Assembly (NCBI RefSeq): GCF_002428305.1
Contig: NZ_DIVJ01000024.1
Coordinates: forward strand, 1-35,205
Reading direction: 5' to 3'
From: Flavobacterium sp. UBA6135
GTDB taxonomy: Bacteria > Bacteroidota > Bacteroidia > Flavobacteriales > Flavobacteriaceae
Length of the DNA stretch: 35,205 bases
The notes beneath the pieces were generated by a model. The model was given only the letters and a program-made list of their open reading frames with translations. It ran no database searches and had not been told where the DNA came from. This document shows positions 16,732 through 24,325 of the stretch, one piece after another. A program made the position numbers and the translations under genes. The stretch's first letter is position 1. Each line of letters starts with the position of its first letter.

Positions 16732-18057
16732 ATGAAAAAATCTTTAATGGCCTTAAGTTCAGTTCTTATGCTAGGAAGTACTGTTTCTGCTCAAAAAGTT
16801 GAGTTTGAACATTACACCCTAAATAACGGTATGCACGTGATTTTACATCAAGACAATTCTGCTCCTGTTGTGATCACTTCTGTAATGTATCATGTTGGAG
16901 CAAAAGACGAAAATCCTGAGAGAACAGGTTTTGCCCACTTTTTTGAACACCTTTTGTTTGAAGGAACTAAAAATATCGAGCGTGGCGAATGGTTTAAAAT
17001 TGTAACCGGAAACGGTGGTACAAATAACGCAAATACTTCTGATGACAGAACGTATTATTATGAAATCTTCCCATCTAATAATTTAGAATTAGGTTTATGG
17101 ATGGAATCTGAACGTTTACTTCACCCGGTTATCAACCAAATTGGTGTGGATACGCAAAACGAAGTAGTGAAAGAAGAAAAACGTTTACGCGTTGACAACC
17201 AACCGTACGGAAACATTTTAGCGGAAGTAAAACGAAACATGTTTTTCAAACACCCTTATCGTTGGGCAACTATCGGTTCTATGGAACATTTAGACGCAGC
17301 AACTTTGGAAGAATTTCAAGCATTCAACAAAAAGTTTTATGTACCCAACAACGCTACTTTGGTAGTGGCAGGTCAGTTTGATCCTGCTCAAGCCAGAAAA
17401 TGGATTGACCAATATTTCGGATCCATTCCAAAAGGAGCTCCTATCACTCGTGAAAAATTTGTGGAAGATCCAATCACACAACCTTTAAGAGCTAGATATG
17501 AAGACCCAAACATCCAAATTCCAATGGCAATGGTTTCCTATAGAACCCCTTCTATGAAAACTAGAGATGCTCGTGTTTTAGATATGATTTCTACAATTTT
17601 ATCAGATGGAAAAAGCTCTAGACTTTACAAAAAAATGGTAGACGAAATGAAAATGGCCCTTCAAATTGGAGCATTCAATTTCAGCCAAGAAGATTATGGC
17701 TTGTATATTTTATACGGCTTACCAATGGGAAGCAACACACCGAATGACATGATTGCTGAATTTGACAAAGAAATTGTAAAGCTTCAAACTGAACTAATCT
17801 CTGAAAAAGAATACCAAAAACTACAAAACATCTACGAGAGCCAATATGTAGATAGCAATTCATCAGTTGAAGGTATTGCTGGTAATTTAGCAACATTCCA
17901 CATGCTTTATGGCGATGTAAATTTAATCAATACTGAAATTGAAATTTACCGTTCAATTACCAGAGAAGAAATTAGAGACGTGGCGAAAAAGTACTTAAAC
18001 CCAAACCAACGTTTAATTATGGATTACGCTCCTAAATCAGATAAAGCTCAAAACTAA
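16732..18057 (+). CDS. M16-family zinc metallopeptidase, catalytic subunit
   Basis: Encodes 441 residues with a signal peptide (MKKSLMALSSVLMLGSTVSA), so periplasmic or envelope-located. The inverted zinc motif HxxEH is intact (H69-F-F-E72-H73 in GFAHFFEHLLFEG). The distal glutamate ligand lies in NEVVKEEKRLR (E148 or E149). The C-terminal half is the structural M16C part. It is followed after 11 bases by a second, motif-less M16 gene. Such alpha/beta pairs form heterodimers in which only one subunit cuts. Likely degrades peptides in the periplasm; the natural substrate is unknown. Confidence 0.94.
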   Translation: MKKSLMALSSVLMLGSTVSAQKVEFEHYTLNNGMHVILHQDNSAPVVITSVMYHVGAKDENPERTGFAHFFEHLLFEGTKNIERGEWFKIVTGNGGTNNANTSDDRTYYYEIFPSNNLELGLWMESERLLHPVINQIGVDTQNEVVKEEKRLRVDNQPYGNILAEVKRNMFFKHPYRWATIGSMEHLDAATLEEFQAFNKKFYVPNNATLVVAGQFDPAQARKWIDQYFGSIPKGAPITREKFVEDPITQPLRARYEDPNIQIPMAMVSYRTPSMKTRDARVLDMISTILSDGKSSRLYKKMVDEMKMALQIGAFNFSQEDYGLYILYGLPMGSNTPNDMIAEFDKEIVKLQTELISEKEYQKLQNIYESQYVDSNSSVEGIAGNLATFHMLYGDVNLINTEIEIYRSITREEIRDVAKKYLNPNQRLIMDYAPKSDKAQN

Positions 18058-18068
18058 GATAGACAATC

Positions 18069-20105
18069 ATGAAAAAAATATTAATTATTGTAACGAGCTT
18101 GTTATTAACATTTACTATGCAAGCACAAGATAGACCGCAACCTAAACCGGGACCTGCACCAAAAATCAACATCGGAAAACCACAAACTTTTGAATTGCCA
18201 AACGGCTTAAAAGTATTGGTCGTTGAAAACCACAAATTGCCAAGAGTTTCTTATAGCTTAACCATTGATACACCTCCGTATGCTGAAGGAGCTAAAAAAG
18301 GTGTTTCTGATTTAACCGGAGCTTTGATGGGCAACGGGACTAAAACGGTCTCTAAAGACGACTTCAACGAAGAAGTAGATTTCTTGGGAGCTTCAATCAA
18401 CTTTAGTTCAAATGGTGCTTTTGCCAGCGGATTGTCAAAATATTCTCAGCGAATTTTAGAATTAATGGCTGATGGGGCGTTGAATCCATTATTTACACAA
18501 GACCAATTTGATAAAGAAAAAGCAAAACTTATTGAAGGTTTAAAATCACAGGAAAAAAGCGTACCTGCAATTGCAAGAAGAGTAGAAAACGTTTTGGCGT
18601 ATGGAAAAAACCACCCAAGAGGTGAATATGTTTCCGAAGAAACCGTTAATGCCATTTCGCTTGAAGACGTAAAACAAAACTATATTACTTATTTTACGCC
18701 GTCTAATGCTTATTTGGTAATTGTTGGTGATGTAAAATTCAATGAAGTTAAAAGTGCTGTAGAAAAATTATTTACTCCTTGGAAAAAAGGAACCGCTCCT
18801 GCGGCTACTTATACAAACCCAAAAGATGTTCAATATACGCAAATTAACTTTGTAGATGCTCCAAATGCAGTGCAATCAGAAATTGCAGCAGTGCACATCA
18901 CCAATTTAAAAATGACGGACAAAGATTATTTTGCAGCTCTTTTGGCCAATCAAATCTTAGGTGGTGACTTCAACAGTTATCTAAACATGAACTTAAGAGA
19001 GGCTCACGGCTGGACCTATGGTGCTCGTTCTAGCTTAAGAGGAAACAAATATGTAAATAATTTTTCTGCTTCTACTCAAGTTAGAAACGCGGTTACAGAC
19101 AGTGCTGTAGTTGAAATTCTTAAAGAAATCAAACGAATCAGAACTGAAAAAGTATCTGACGATGTGTTGAAAAATGTAAAAGCAGGTTATGTTGGAAACT
19201 TTGTAATGCAAATCGAAAAACCGGCAACTGTAGCTCGTTATGCTCTTCAAACAAAAACACAAGGCCTTCCGGCTGATTTCTTTGAAAATTACATCAAAAA
19301 CATCAATGCAGTTACAGCCGATGACATTTTAAGAGTTTCTAAAAAATATTTCCTTGCCGATAATCTTAGAATTTTAGTGGTAAGTAAAGGTGCGGATGTA
19401 TTACCGGGATTGGAAAAACTAAACATTCCTATTTTCTATTTTGACAAATACGGAAATAAAGTAGATAAACCTGTTGCAAAAACGGTTAGTGCTGATGTAA
19501 CCCCTAAAGCAGTATTGGAAAAATACATTGATGCTATTGGTGGTAAAAAAGCTGTTTCTGATGTAAAAACACTTTCTTTGAAAGGTACTGGTTCGTTTCA
19601 AGGAATGACAGTTGAGTATTCTAAAAAGAGTTCTAACACAAATAAGATAAATGAGACATTAAGCCTTATGGGACAATCAATGTCCAAAGTTTTTAACGGA
19701 ACAAAAGGATATCAAGCCGGTGGAGGACAAAAAATGGATTTCACTGAAGAAGAAAACAAACAAATGAAATTTCATTCTAATCCAATTCCGGAATTAAGCA
19801 TGCTTGAAAAATTGGATATCAAACTTAATGGTATTGAAAATATCAATGGAAAGGATGCTTATGTAATTCAAGACGGTGAAAGTAAATTCTGTTTCGATGT
19901 TGAAACTGGATTAAAAACAGCAGAAATTACTACTGTTGAGGCTCAAGGTCAGAAAATGAGCATTACACAACCTTTTAGCGATTACAAAGAAGTTAATGGT
20001 GTTAAATTCCCACATAAAACAGCAATTAACATTGGTGTTGAAATCGAACTTGTTATTAGCGAAGTAAAAGTTAACACAGGTGTAACAGAAGAAGATTTTA
20101 AATAA
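18069..20105 (+). CDS. M16-family non-catalytic subunit with extra C-terminal domain
   Basis: Encodes 678 residues with a signal peptide (MKKILIIVTSLLLTFTMQA). Residues 30 to about 440 are M16-like (FELPNGLKVLVVENHKLPRV). At the zinc-motif position stands GVSDLTGALMGNGT, with neither HxxEH nor its inverse, so this subunit should be inactive. The Arg/Tyr substrate-binding region (LREAHGWTYGARSSLRGNKY) is retained, as in beta subunits of the family. Residues about 478-678 form an added beta-rich domain (VLEKYIDAIGGKKAVSDVKT... SDYKEVNGVKFPHKT) resembling lipoprotein-sorting or DUF4292-like folds. Same operon as the catalytic subunit. Confidence 0.9.
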   Translation: MKKILIIVTSLLLTFTMQAQDRPQPKPGPAPKINIGKPQTFELPNGLKVLVVENHKLPRVSYSLTIDTPPYAEGAKKGVSDLTGALMGNGTKTVSKDDFNEEVDFLGASINFSSNGAFASGLSKYSQRILELMADGALNPLFTQDQFDKEKAKLIEGLKSQEKSVPAIARRVENVLAYGKNHPRGEYVSEETVNAISLEDVKQNYITYFTPSNAYLVIVGDVKFNEVKSAVEKLFTPWKKGTAPAATYTNPKDVQYTQINFVDAPNAVQSEIAAVHITNLKMTDKDYFAALLANQILGGDFNSYLNMNLREAHGWTYGARSSLRGNKYVNNFSASTQVRNAVTDSAVVEILKEIKRIRTEKVSDDVLKNVKAGYVGNFVMQIEKPATVARYALQTKTQGLPADFFENYIKNINAVTADDILRVSKKYFLADNLRILVVSKGADVLPGLEKLNIPIFYFDKYGNKVDKPVAKTVSADVTPKAVLEKYIDAIGGKKAVSDVKTLSLKGTGSFQGMTVEYSKKSSNTNKINETLSLMGQSMSKVFNGTKGYQAGGGQKMDFTEEENKQMKFHSNPIPELSMLEKLDIKLNGIENINGKDAYVIQDGESKFCFDVETGLKTAEITTVEAQGQKMSITQPFSDYKEVNGVKFPHKTAINIGVEIELVISEVKVNTGVTEEDFK

Positions 20106-20126
20106 GTAGTTTATTTTTGATGAGAG

Positions 20127-20155
20127 AGACTGCCAGCAATGGCAGTCTTTTTTTT
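20127..20155 (+). terminator. Intrinsic terminator of the M16 operon
   Basis: Stem AGACTGCC (20127-20134) and GGCAGTCT (20141-20148), 6-base loop, then a run of T to 20155. It begins 21 bases after the stop codon. Confidence 0.9.
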
Positions 20156-20170
20156 GCTATTACAAAAGCG

Positions 20171-21049
20171 TCAATGAACTAAATCAGCTTTTTTTAATAA
20201 AATTTCTACTATCTCTGCATTTAATTTAGAAGCAATTGTCGTATCAGTCTTCGTAATAACTATCTCAAATTTATAAAACAAATTATCGTCTTTTATTTTT
20301 ATTCTATCTGAATCATTTTCAAAAGATTTATAAAACTTTTTCAAATCAACATTTTCAGCTTTAACTTCATATTCAGAGGGCATAGAAACTATAGTATTTT
20401 TTGAATTCAAAATAGGTGTTTTTTGCCATTTCATTGAATAACCTAAATGTTTAACCTCATGTATATTTGTATTCGGAAATTGAAGTGGAATTGTAAGGAC
20501 AATAACTAAAAACAGGTTGAAACTGAAGTGAATTAATATCGATTTAACCAAACTATAATTTAAAACAACCCATAACAATATCAACCCCATACTAAATTGA
20601 AAAAACATTGGTAGAATTGTATATACTGAATGAAAATCATAGATTTTGTAATGAACAAGAGAAAAAAGAATTGAATTTAAAAAAAACAGAAATACTTTAT
20701 TGCTTTGTCTTAAAAATTGAGTCATCAATAGAATTATATAAAAAGTAAAAAGATAGTAATTATCCGTTATGTAAATATAAATCGGGATACCAATGACTGA
20801 AATAATTTTAACATAAAACTTTTTTATAAAAAATCCTCTAAAAATTATTTCCTCTAAAATTGGTGCTACAAATAAAGCACTAAATACGAAAAAGAAATAA
20901 TTATTAGTTGTTTCCAATCGAGTCAAATGATTAGTTTCTCTACCTAAAATCGTAAAAATAACATTATATATTATAAAGGTGCAGCAAAAGATCACTACAC
21001 CTATAATTATTAAATAATTGTATTTTTTATTTTTAAATATATTTACCAT
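20171..21049 (-). CDS. CPBP-family intramembrane metalloprotease
   Basis: Encodes 292 residues with several membrane segments in the first 210 and a soluble C-terminal part of about 80. All three CPBP (Abi) motifs are present: EEIIFRG (E66, E67, R71), FSLVH (F129-H133) and HFSFN (H174, N178), so the glutamic-type active site is intact. Known members process prenylated proteins, act in immunity to self-made bacteriocins, or have unknown roles. Read after a Cys-containing lipoprotein gene with 43 bases between (or 5 bases, if that gene is restored across its frameshift). This suggests the two work together. Sequence is very AT-rich compared with the M16 operon beside it. Confidence 0.88.
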   Translation of the reverse strand: MVNIFKNKKYNYLIIIGVVIFCCTFIIYNVIFTILGRETNHLTRLETTNNYFFFVFSALFVAPILEEIIFRGFFIKKFYVKIISVIGIPIYIYITDNYYLFTFYIILLMTQFLRQSNKVFLFFLNSILFSLVHYKIYDFHSVYTILPMFFQFSMGLILLWVVLNYSLVKSILIHFSFNLFLVIVLTIPLQFPNTNIHEVKHLGYSMKWQKTPILNSKNTIVSMPSEYEVKAENVDLKKFYKSFENDSDRIKIKDDNLFYKFEIVITKTDTTIASKLNAEIVEILLKKADLVH

Positions 21050-21092
21050 AAAAATTATCTACAACCCACATTACAAGTAGTGGAAAACCAAC

Positions 21093-21662
21093 CTACACTG
21101 AATTCCATGTACGGAGTTTACTTCCGCAATTTAATGCACTCATTGCACCTCTACATTGCTCAAGTGGAGTATCTTGCATCGAAGCAATCACTGCTACTGC
21201 AATAGTTAAAACAGCCCTTGCTATTACACCTGGATTTCGGTTAGAAAAACCTTGTTGTTCTTCTTCAAAATGATATGTAAAGTTTTTAACTTCTCGTCCA
21301 TTACTCTCAGCGTCAAATGTAAAATAGTCATTATACCTTACAATATTTTTAACAAAAATAAGTTCATTAGTGTCTGTATTTGAGATAATAAAGTCATCAC
21401 TTGTATTTTCATCAATTAATTCTGTTTGAATATTATTTTCAGATAGTAGAAAGTAAGACTCTAATATTCCGTCAACTAATTCATTAACCGCAAATTCTCC
21501 ATCCATAAAGTATACACGATTATCAATTTCTACGTTATCTGGCAAGCCTCTAGCCATCAAATCTTGCCCAAATTTCTGATTATCAATTTCGCTTTGATTA
21601 GAGCAAGAATAACCCAAAACAAATGATAATACTAATGCTAATTTTAATGTTGTTTTTTTCAT
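21093..21662 (-). CDS. Predicted lipoprotein with Cys-containing C-terminus, probably frameshifted
   Basis: Encodes 189 residues as read. An N-terminal signal ends in a loose lipobox (LGYSC, C20). An acidic mature region follows (QSEIDNQKFGQDL...). Near the end there is a hydrophobic stretch (VIARAVLTIAVAVIAS) and then two Cys (EQCRGAMSALNCGSKLR). It stops with TWNSV. In another frame, starting at an ATG at 21108 and ending at 21055, the DNA encodes MEFSVGWFSTTCNVGCR, a natural-looking Cys-rich tail that would join after KLRT by a one-base shift. That would place the stop 5 bases before the CPBP start, normal operon spacing. I do not recognise a family. Partner of the downstream protease by position. 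Confidence 0.65.
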   Translation of the reverse strand: MKKTTLKLALVLSFVLGYSCSNQSEIDNQKFGQDLMARGLPDNVEIDNRVYFMDGEFAVNELVDGILESYFLLSENNIQTELIDENTSDDFIISNTDTNELIFVKNIVRYNDYFTFDAESNGREVKNFTYHFEEEQQGFSNRNPGVIARAVLTIAVAVIASMQDTPLEQCRGAMSALNCGSKLRTWNSV

Positions 21663-21782
21663 CTTTTAAAATTTAAAGTTAAAATTATTTTATGGTTAAC
21701 CGATATAAAATTGCAAAAAAAACAGTCACAACTTTTCTTATTAAATTAACATAATTTTAACTCTTACAATTTTTACTTAATA

Positions 21783-22649
21783 TCATTTCTTCGCTGAAAG
21801 ATAAACCCCCAATAAAATAATTGAAGCTCCAATTAACTGCACAAAAGTAAGGGTTTCATGATCCACCATACCCCATAAAAAAGCAACAACAGGAATTAAA
21901 TACGTAACTGATGAAGCAAAAACAGGCGACGATATTTTAATCAATTTAAAAAATAAAATATTGGCCAATGCGGTTCCAACTACTCCTAAAATAAGAATGT
22001 AAACTAGCACATTTTGAGTAGCTTCCGTTTGTACAGCAGTAAAGAAATCAGAAAAATAAAGCACTGCCAAAGCCGGAAATAAAATCACCACAAAATTCCC
22101 CGTAGTAATACTCAACGGGTTCAAATCAGACAAATACGTCTTGATGATGTTCACGTTTAAAGCATAACAAATGGATGCAATCACCAACAAAATCGCGTAA
22201 TAATAGTTTTGATCCGGGTTATTCAAGGCACCGTTCATAATGAGCAACGCACTGCCCGCTAAACCGATAAAAACACCAAAAATTTGACGTCGTTGAAAAT
22301 CAATTTTAAAAAGAATAATTCCTAAAACTAAGGTATTCAATGGTGTTAGCGAATTCAGAATAGCACTAACGGAACTGCTTATTTGCGTTTGAGCCACAGA
22401 AAATAAAAAAACCGGAATAAAAGTGCCCATAATAGCTGTGAGTGCAATATATTTCCAATGGCGTAATTGAATGTGTTTAATACTGTTAAACCCGATGATT
22501 AAGAGAAAAAGAGCAGCAAAAACCATTCGAAGTGAACCCAATTGAAAGGGATTTAACCCCACCAAACCTCTTTTAATCAAAATAAACGAACTACCCCAAA
22601 CAAGGGCCAAAATAATTAAAAATACAAATTTTAAATTCTTGTTTTCCAT
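21783..22649 (-). CDS. EamA/DMT-superfamily transporter
   Basis: Encodes 288 residues from the ATG at 22649 (MENKNLKFVFLIILALVWGS). The frame continues to an ATG at 22667 (MTQYFV), which I think is less likely. Ten hydrophobic segments are arranged as two EamA repeats of five. Family signs are ALVWGSSFILIKRGL near the N-terminus, SSVSAILNSLTPLNTLVLGI in the first repeat, and SSPVFASSVTYLIPVVAFLWG in the second. Members export amino acids or metabolites such as threonine, cysteine products or purines; the substrate here cannot be told. Monocistronic by spacing. Confidence 0.9.
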   Translation of the reverse strand: MENKNLKFVFLIILALVWGSSFILIKRGLVGLNPFQLGSLRMVFAALFLLIIGFNSIKHIQLRHWKYIALTAIMGTFIPVFLFSVAQTQISSSVSAILNSLTPLNTLVLGIILFKIDFQRRQIFGVFIGLAGSALLIMNGALNNPDQNYYYAILLVIASICYALNVNIIKTYLSDLNPLSITTGNFVVILFPALAVLYFSDFFTAVQTEATQNVLVYILILGVVGTALANILFFKLIKISSPVFASSVTYLIPVVAFLWGMVDHETLTFVQLIGASIILLGVYLSAKK

Positions 22650-22709
22650 GACAAAGTATTGCGTCACAAATCTGCGTTAAATTTCCCGAAACATACGTGA
22701 AAAATTTGT

Positions 22710-22717
22710 TATTTTTG
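22710..22717 (+). promoter_or_regulatory. Predicted -7 promoter element of the heavy-metal lipoprotein gene
   Basis: TATTTTTG fits TAnnTTTG, 54 bases before the ATG at 22772. No TTG at a normal -33 distance was seen. Confidence 0.45.
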
Positions 22718-22771
22718 TACTACGTTAGCAATTAAAGCGTTAACCTAAGTACTAATTTTAAAATATATCCT

Positions 22772-23281
22772 ATGAAAATCACACAATCTTTACTGGCATT
22801 AGCAATTTGTGGAGTTTTATTTACAAGCTGTAAAGAAAATGCAAAAGGCGAAAACGACACAGCTACTGTAGAAATCTCAGACGAAACAACGGCTCAATTA
22901 GCAACAGCAAGTTTTACCATTGAAGGCATGCATTGTGCTGTTGGATGTGCCGGAACCATCCAAAAGAAATTAGCAAAATTAGAAGGCGTTGAAGAAGTGG
23001 ATGTTGATTTTGACAACAAAAAAGCAACCATCACTTATGATGCAAACAAACAAACCCCTGAAATTTTAGTACAAACCGTTGAAAATATTTCAAAAGACTA
23101 CATCATTTCTGATGTAACTTCTTCTGCTGACAAAGCATTTTATTCTGAAAAAGATAAAAAAAGAAAAAACAAAAAAGACGCTTCCAAAAAAGAAAGCACT
23201 ACAGAGACTGAGGAAGCTAAAAAAGAATGTACCACAGAAAAAAAAGCTTGTTGTGCTTCCAAAAAAGTGGAGACTTTGTAA
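22772..23281 (+). CDS. Lipoprotein with heavy-metal-associated (HMA) domain and Cys-rich tail
   Basis: Encodes 169 residues. Lipobox LFTSC with C20. The HMA domain (about 46-118) has the fold pattern ASFTIEGMHC then KKLAKLEGVEEVDVDFDNKK. The metal loop reads GMHCAVGC (C55, C59), with three residues between the cysteines instead of two as in the common GMTCxxC loop. The last 45 residues are Lys/Glu/Thr-rich and end with Cys at CTTEKKACCASKK, a possible second metal site. It probably binds Cu, Zn or Hg-like ions in the envelope. No efflux ATPase is next to it. A terminator follows at 23308. Confidence 0.88.
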   Translation: MKITQSLLALAICGVLFTSCKENAKGENDTATVEISDETTAQLATASFTIEGMHCAVGCAGTIQKKLAKLEGVEEVDVDFDNKKATITYDANKQTPEILVQTVENISKDYIISDVTSSADKAFYSEKDKKRKNKKDASKKESTTETEEAKKECTTEKKACCASKKVETL

Positions 23282-23307
23282 TCTGATAACGCAATGAAAA
23301 TGCCACT

Positions 23308-23346
23308 AAACCTTTGCTAAAGTAACCCTTTATCAAAGGTTTTTTT
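23308..23346 (+). terminator. Intrinsic terminator after the HMA lipoprotein gene
   Basis: AAACCTTTG (23308-23316) pairs with CAAAGGTTT (23334-23342), followed by T to 23346. The loop is long (17 bases), so strength is uncertain. Confidence 0.6.
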
Positions 23347-23549
23347 ATGAATTATGCCAAGAATTAGATTTGTTCTATTGCAAGGGCAGCCCAAGTTTCT
23401 ATGTGGATTCGCAGTGATTAGTGCAAATTTAAAACACTTAAATTAGCAAGATTCAAGAGTACATTACAGTTATTTATTTAACAAACACATTTTTCACAAC
23501 TACTACAATTACATCTTAAAACTCTCGTTACTACTAAAAAAGAAATTAT

Positions 23550-24116
23550 ATGCGGAATTTTTTTTTCTTATTTTTAGGTTTGTTTGGAGCACAAGCCCAA
23601 ACATCTTCATGGAGTGTTGAACTAAGCTATCCTGCTTTAGTAGATCAAAATTTTGTTGGAGCCAATTTTAACGGGATCGTAGAAGCTGGAACCAAATATC
23701 AATTTTGGGAAAACCTTTCTTTTAAAATCGGAATTTCTTTACATACCGGCTTGTTCAAAGACAAAGAGGGTATTCAAGATCCTACCACCGATTTTGATTT
23801 ACTCATTTGGACGCTACAACCGCGTATTTACGGGGTGTTATTTTTACCAACCCTACCGCAATTCCACCCAATTATTGGAATAGGTTATAGTGCCGTAACC
23901 TTTTTCACCAATGGTAACGTTATGACTTTCTTTCCTCAAGGCAACGAAACCCGATATGGATTAAATGCAGCAGCAGGTTTTTCACTTGATGTGAGCAAGC
24001 AGTGGTATTTTCATGCCAGTTATGATTTTATTAAACTTTCCAATTCAGGGAATTTCACAACCCCTTATTTGCAAAACATCAACTTGGTCAAACTTGGGGT
24101 GGGGTATAGAATATAA
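23550..24116 (+). CDS. Small predicted outer-membrane beta-barrel protein
   Basis: Encodes 188 residues. Signal peptide MRNFFFLFLGLFGAQA. The mature part shows amphipathic strand patterns (WSVELSYPALVDQNFVGANF, LSFKIGISLHTGLF, HPIIGIGYSAVTFFTNG, YGLNAAAGFSLDVSKQWYFH). It ends NLVKLGVGYRI, a plausible final barrel strand. No enzyme motif. It is flanked on both sides by versions of the HMA gene's 3' end (23203-23340 and 24230-24307), suggesting it was inserted into, or trapped in, a duplicated segment. Confidence 0.75.
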   Translation: MRNFFFLFLGLFGAQAQTSSWSVELSYPALVDQNFVGANFNGIVEAGTKYQFWENLSFKIGISLHTGLFKDKEGIQDPTTDFDLLIWTLQPRIYGVLFLPTLPQFHPIIGIGYSAVTFFTNGNVMTFFPQGNETRYGLNAAAGFSLDVSKQWYFHASYDFIKLSNSGNFTTPYLQNINLVKLGVGYRI

Positions 24117-24229
24117 GAATTTCAAAATGAACTAATTTTCAATAACCTAATCTACTGCCTACCCAACGCTACATCGGGAATCCTTTCATCCGACTTAATA
24201 GCAATTGTTTGCTACTAACCTAAAGATTA

Positions 24230-24307
24230 AAAAAGCAAAAAGAAGCTTCAAAAAAAGAATGTACCACAAGAACTTGATTAAGTTCTTACTAAACCTTTAT
24301 CAAACTA
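24230..24307 (+). pseudogene. Decayed copy of the HMA lipoprotein gene's 3' end
   Basis: The frame at 24230-24277 reads KQKEASKKECTTRT and stop. It matches the tail of the HMA lipoprotein (KKDASKKE and AKKECTTE segments at about 23170-23240). It is followed at 24289-24307 by CTAAACCTTTATCAAA, a shortened form of that gene's terminator region (23306-23338). No start or metal domain remains. A small hairpin AAGAACTT-GATT-AAGTTCTT (24268-24287) overlaps it and could weakly end transcription between the two convergent barrel genes. Confidence 0.6.
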
Positions 24308-24325
24308 TTGAAATTTGACAAAAGT

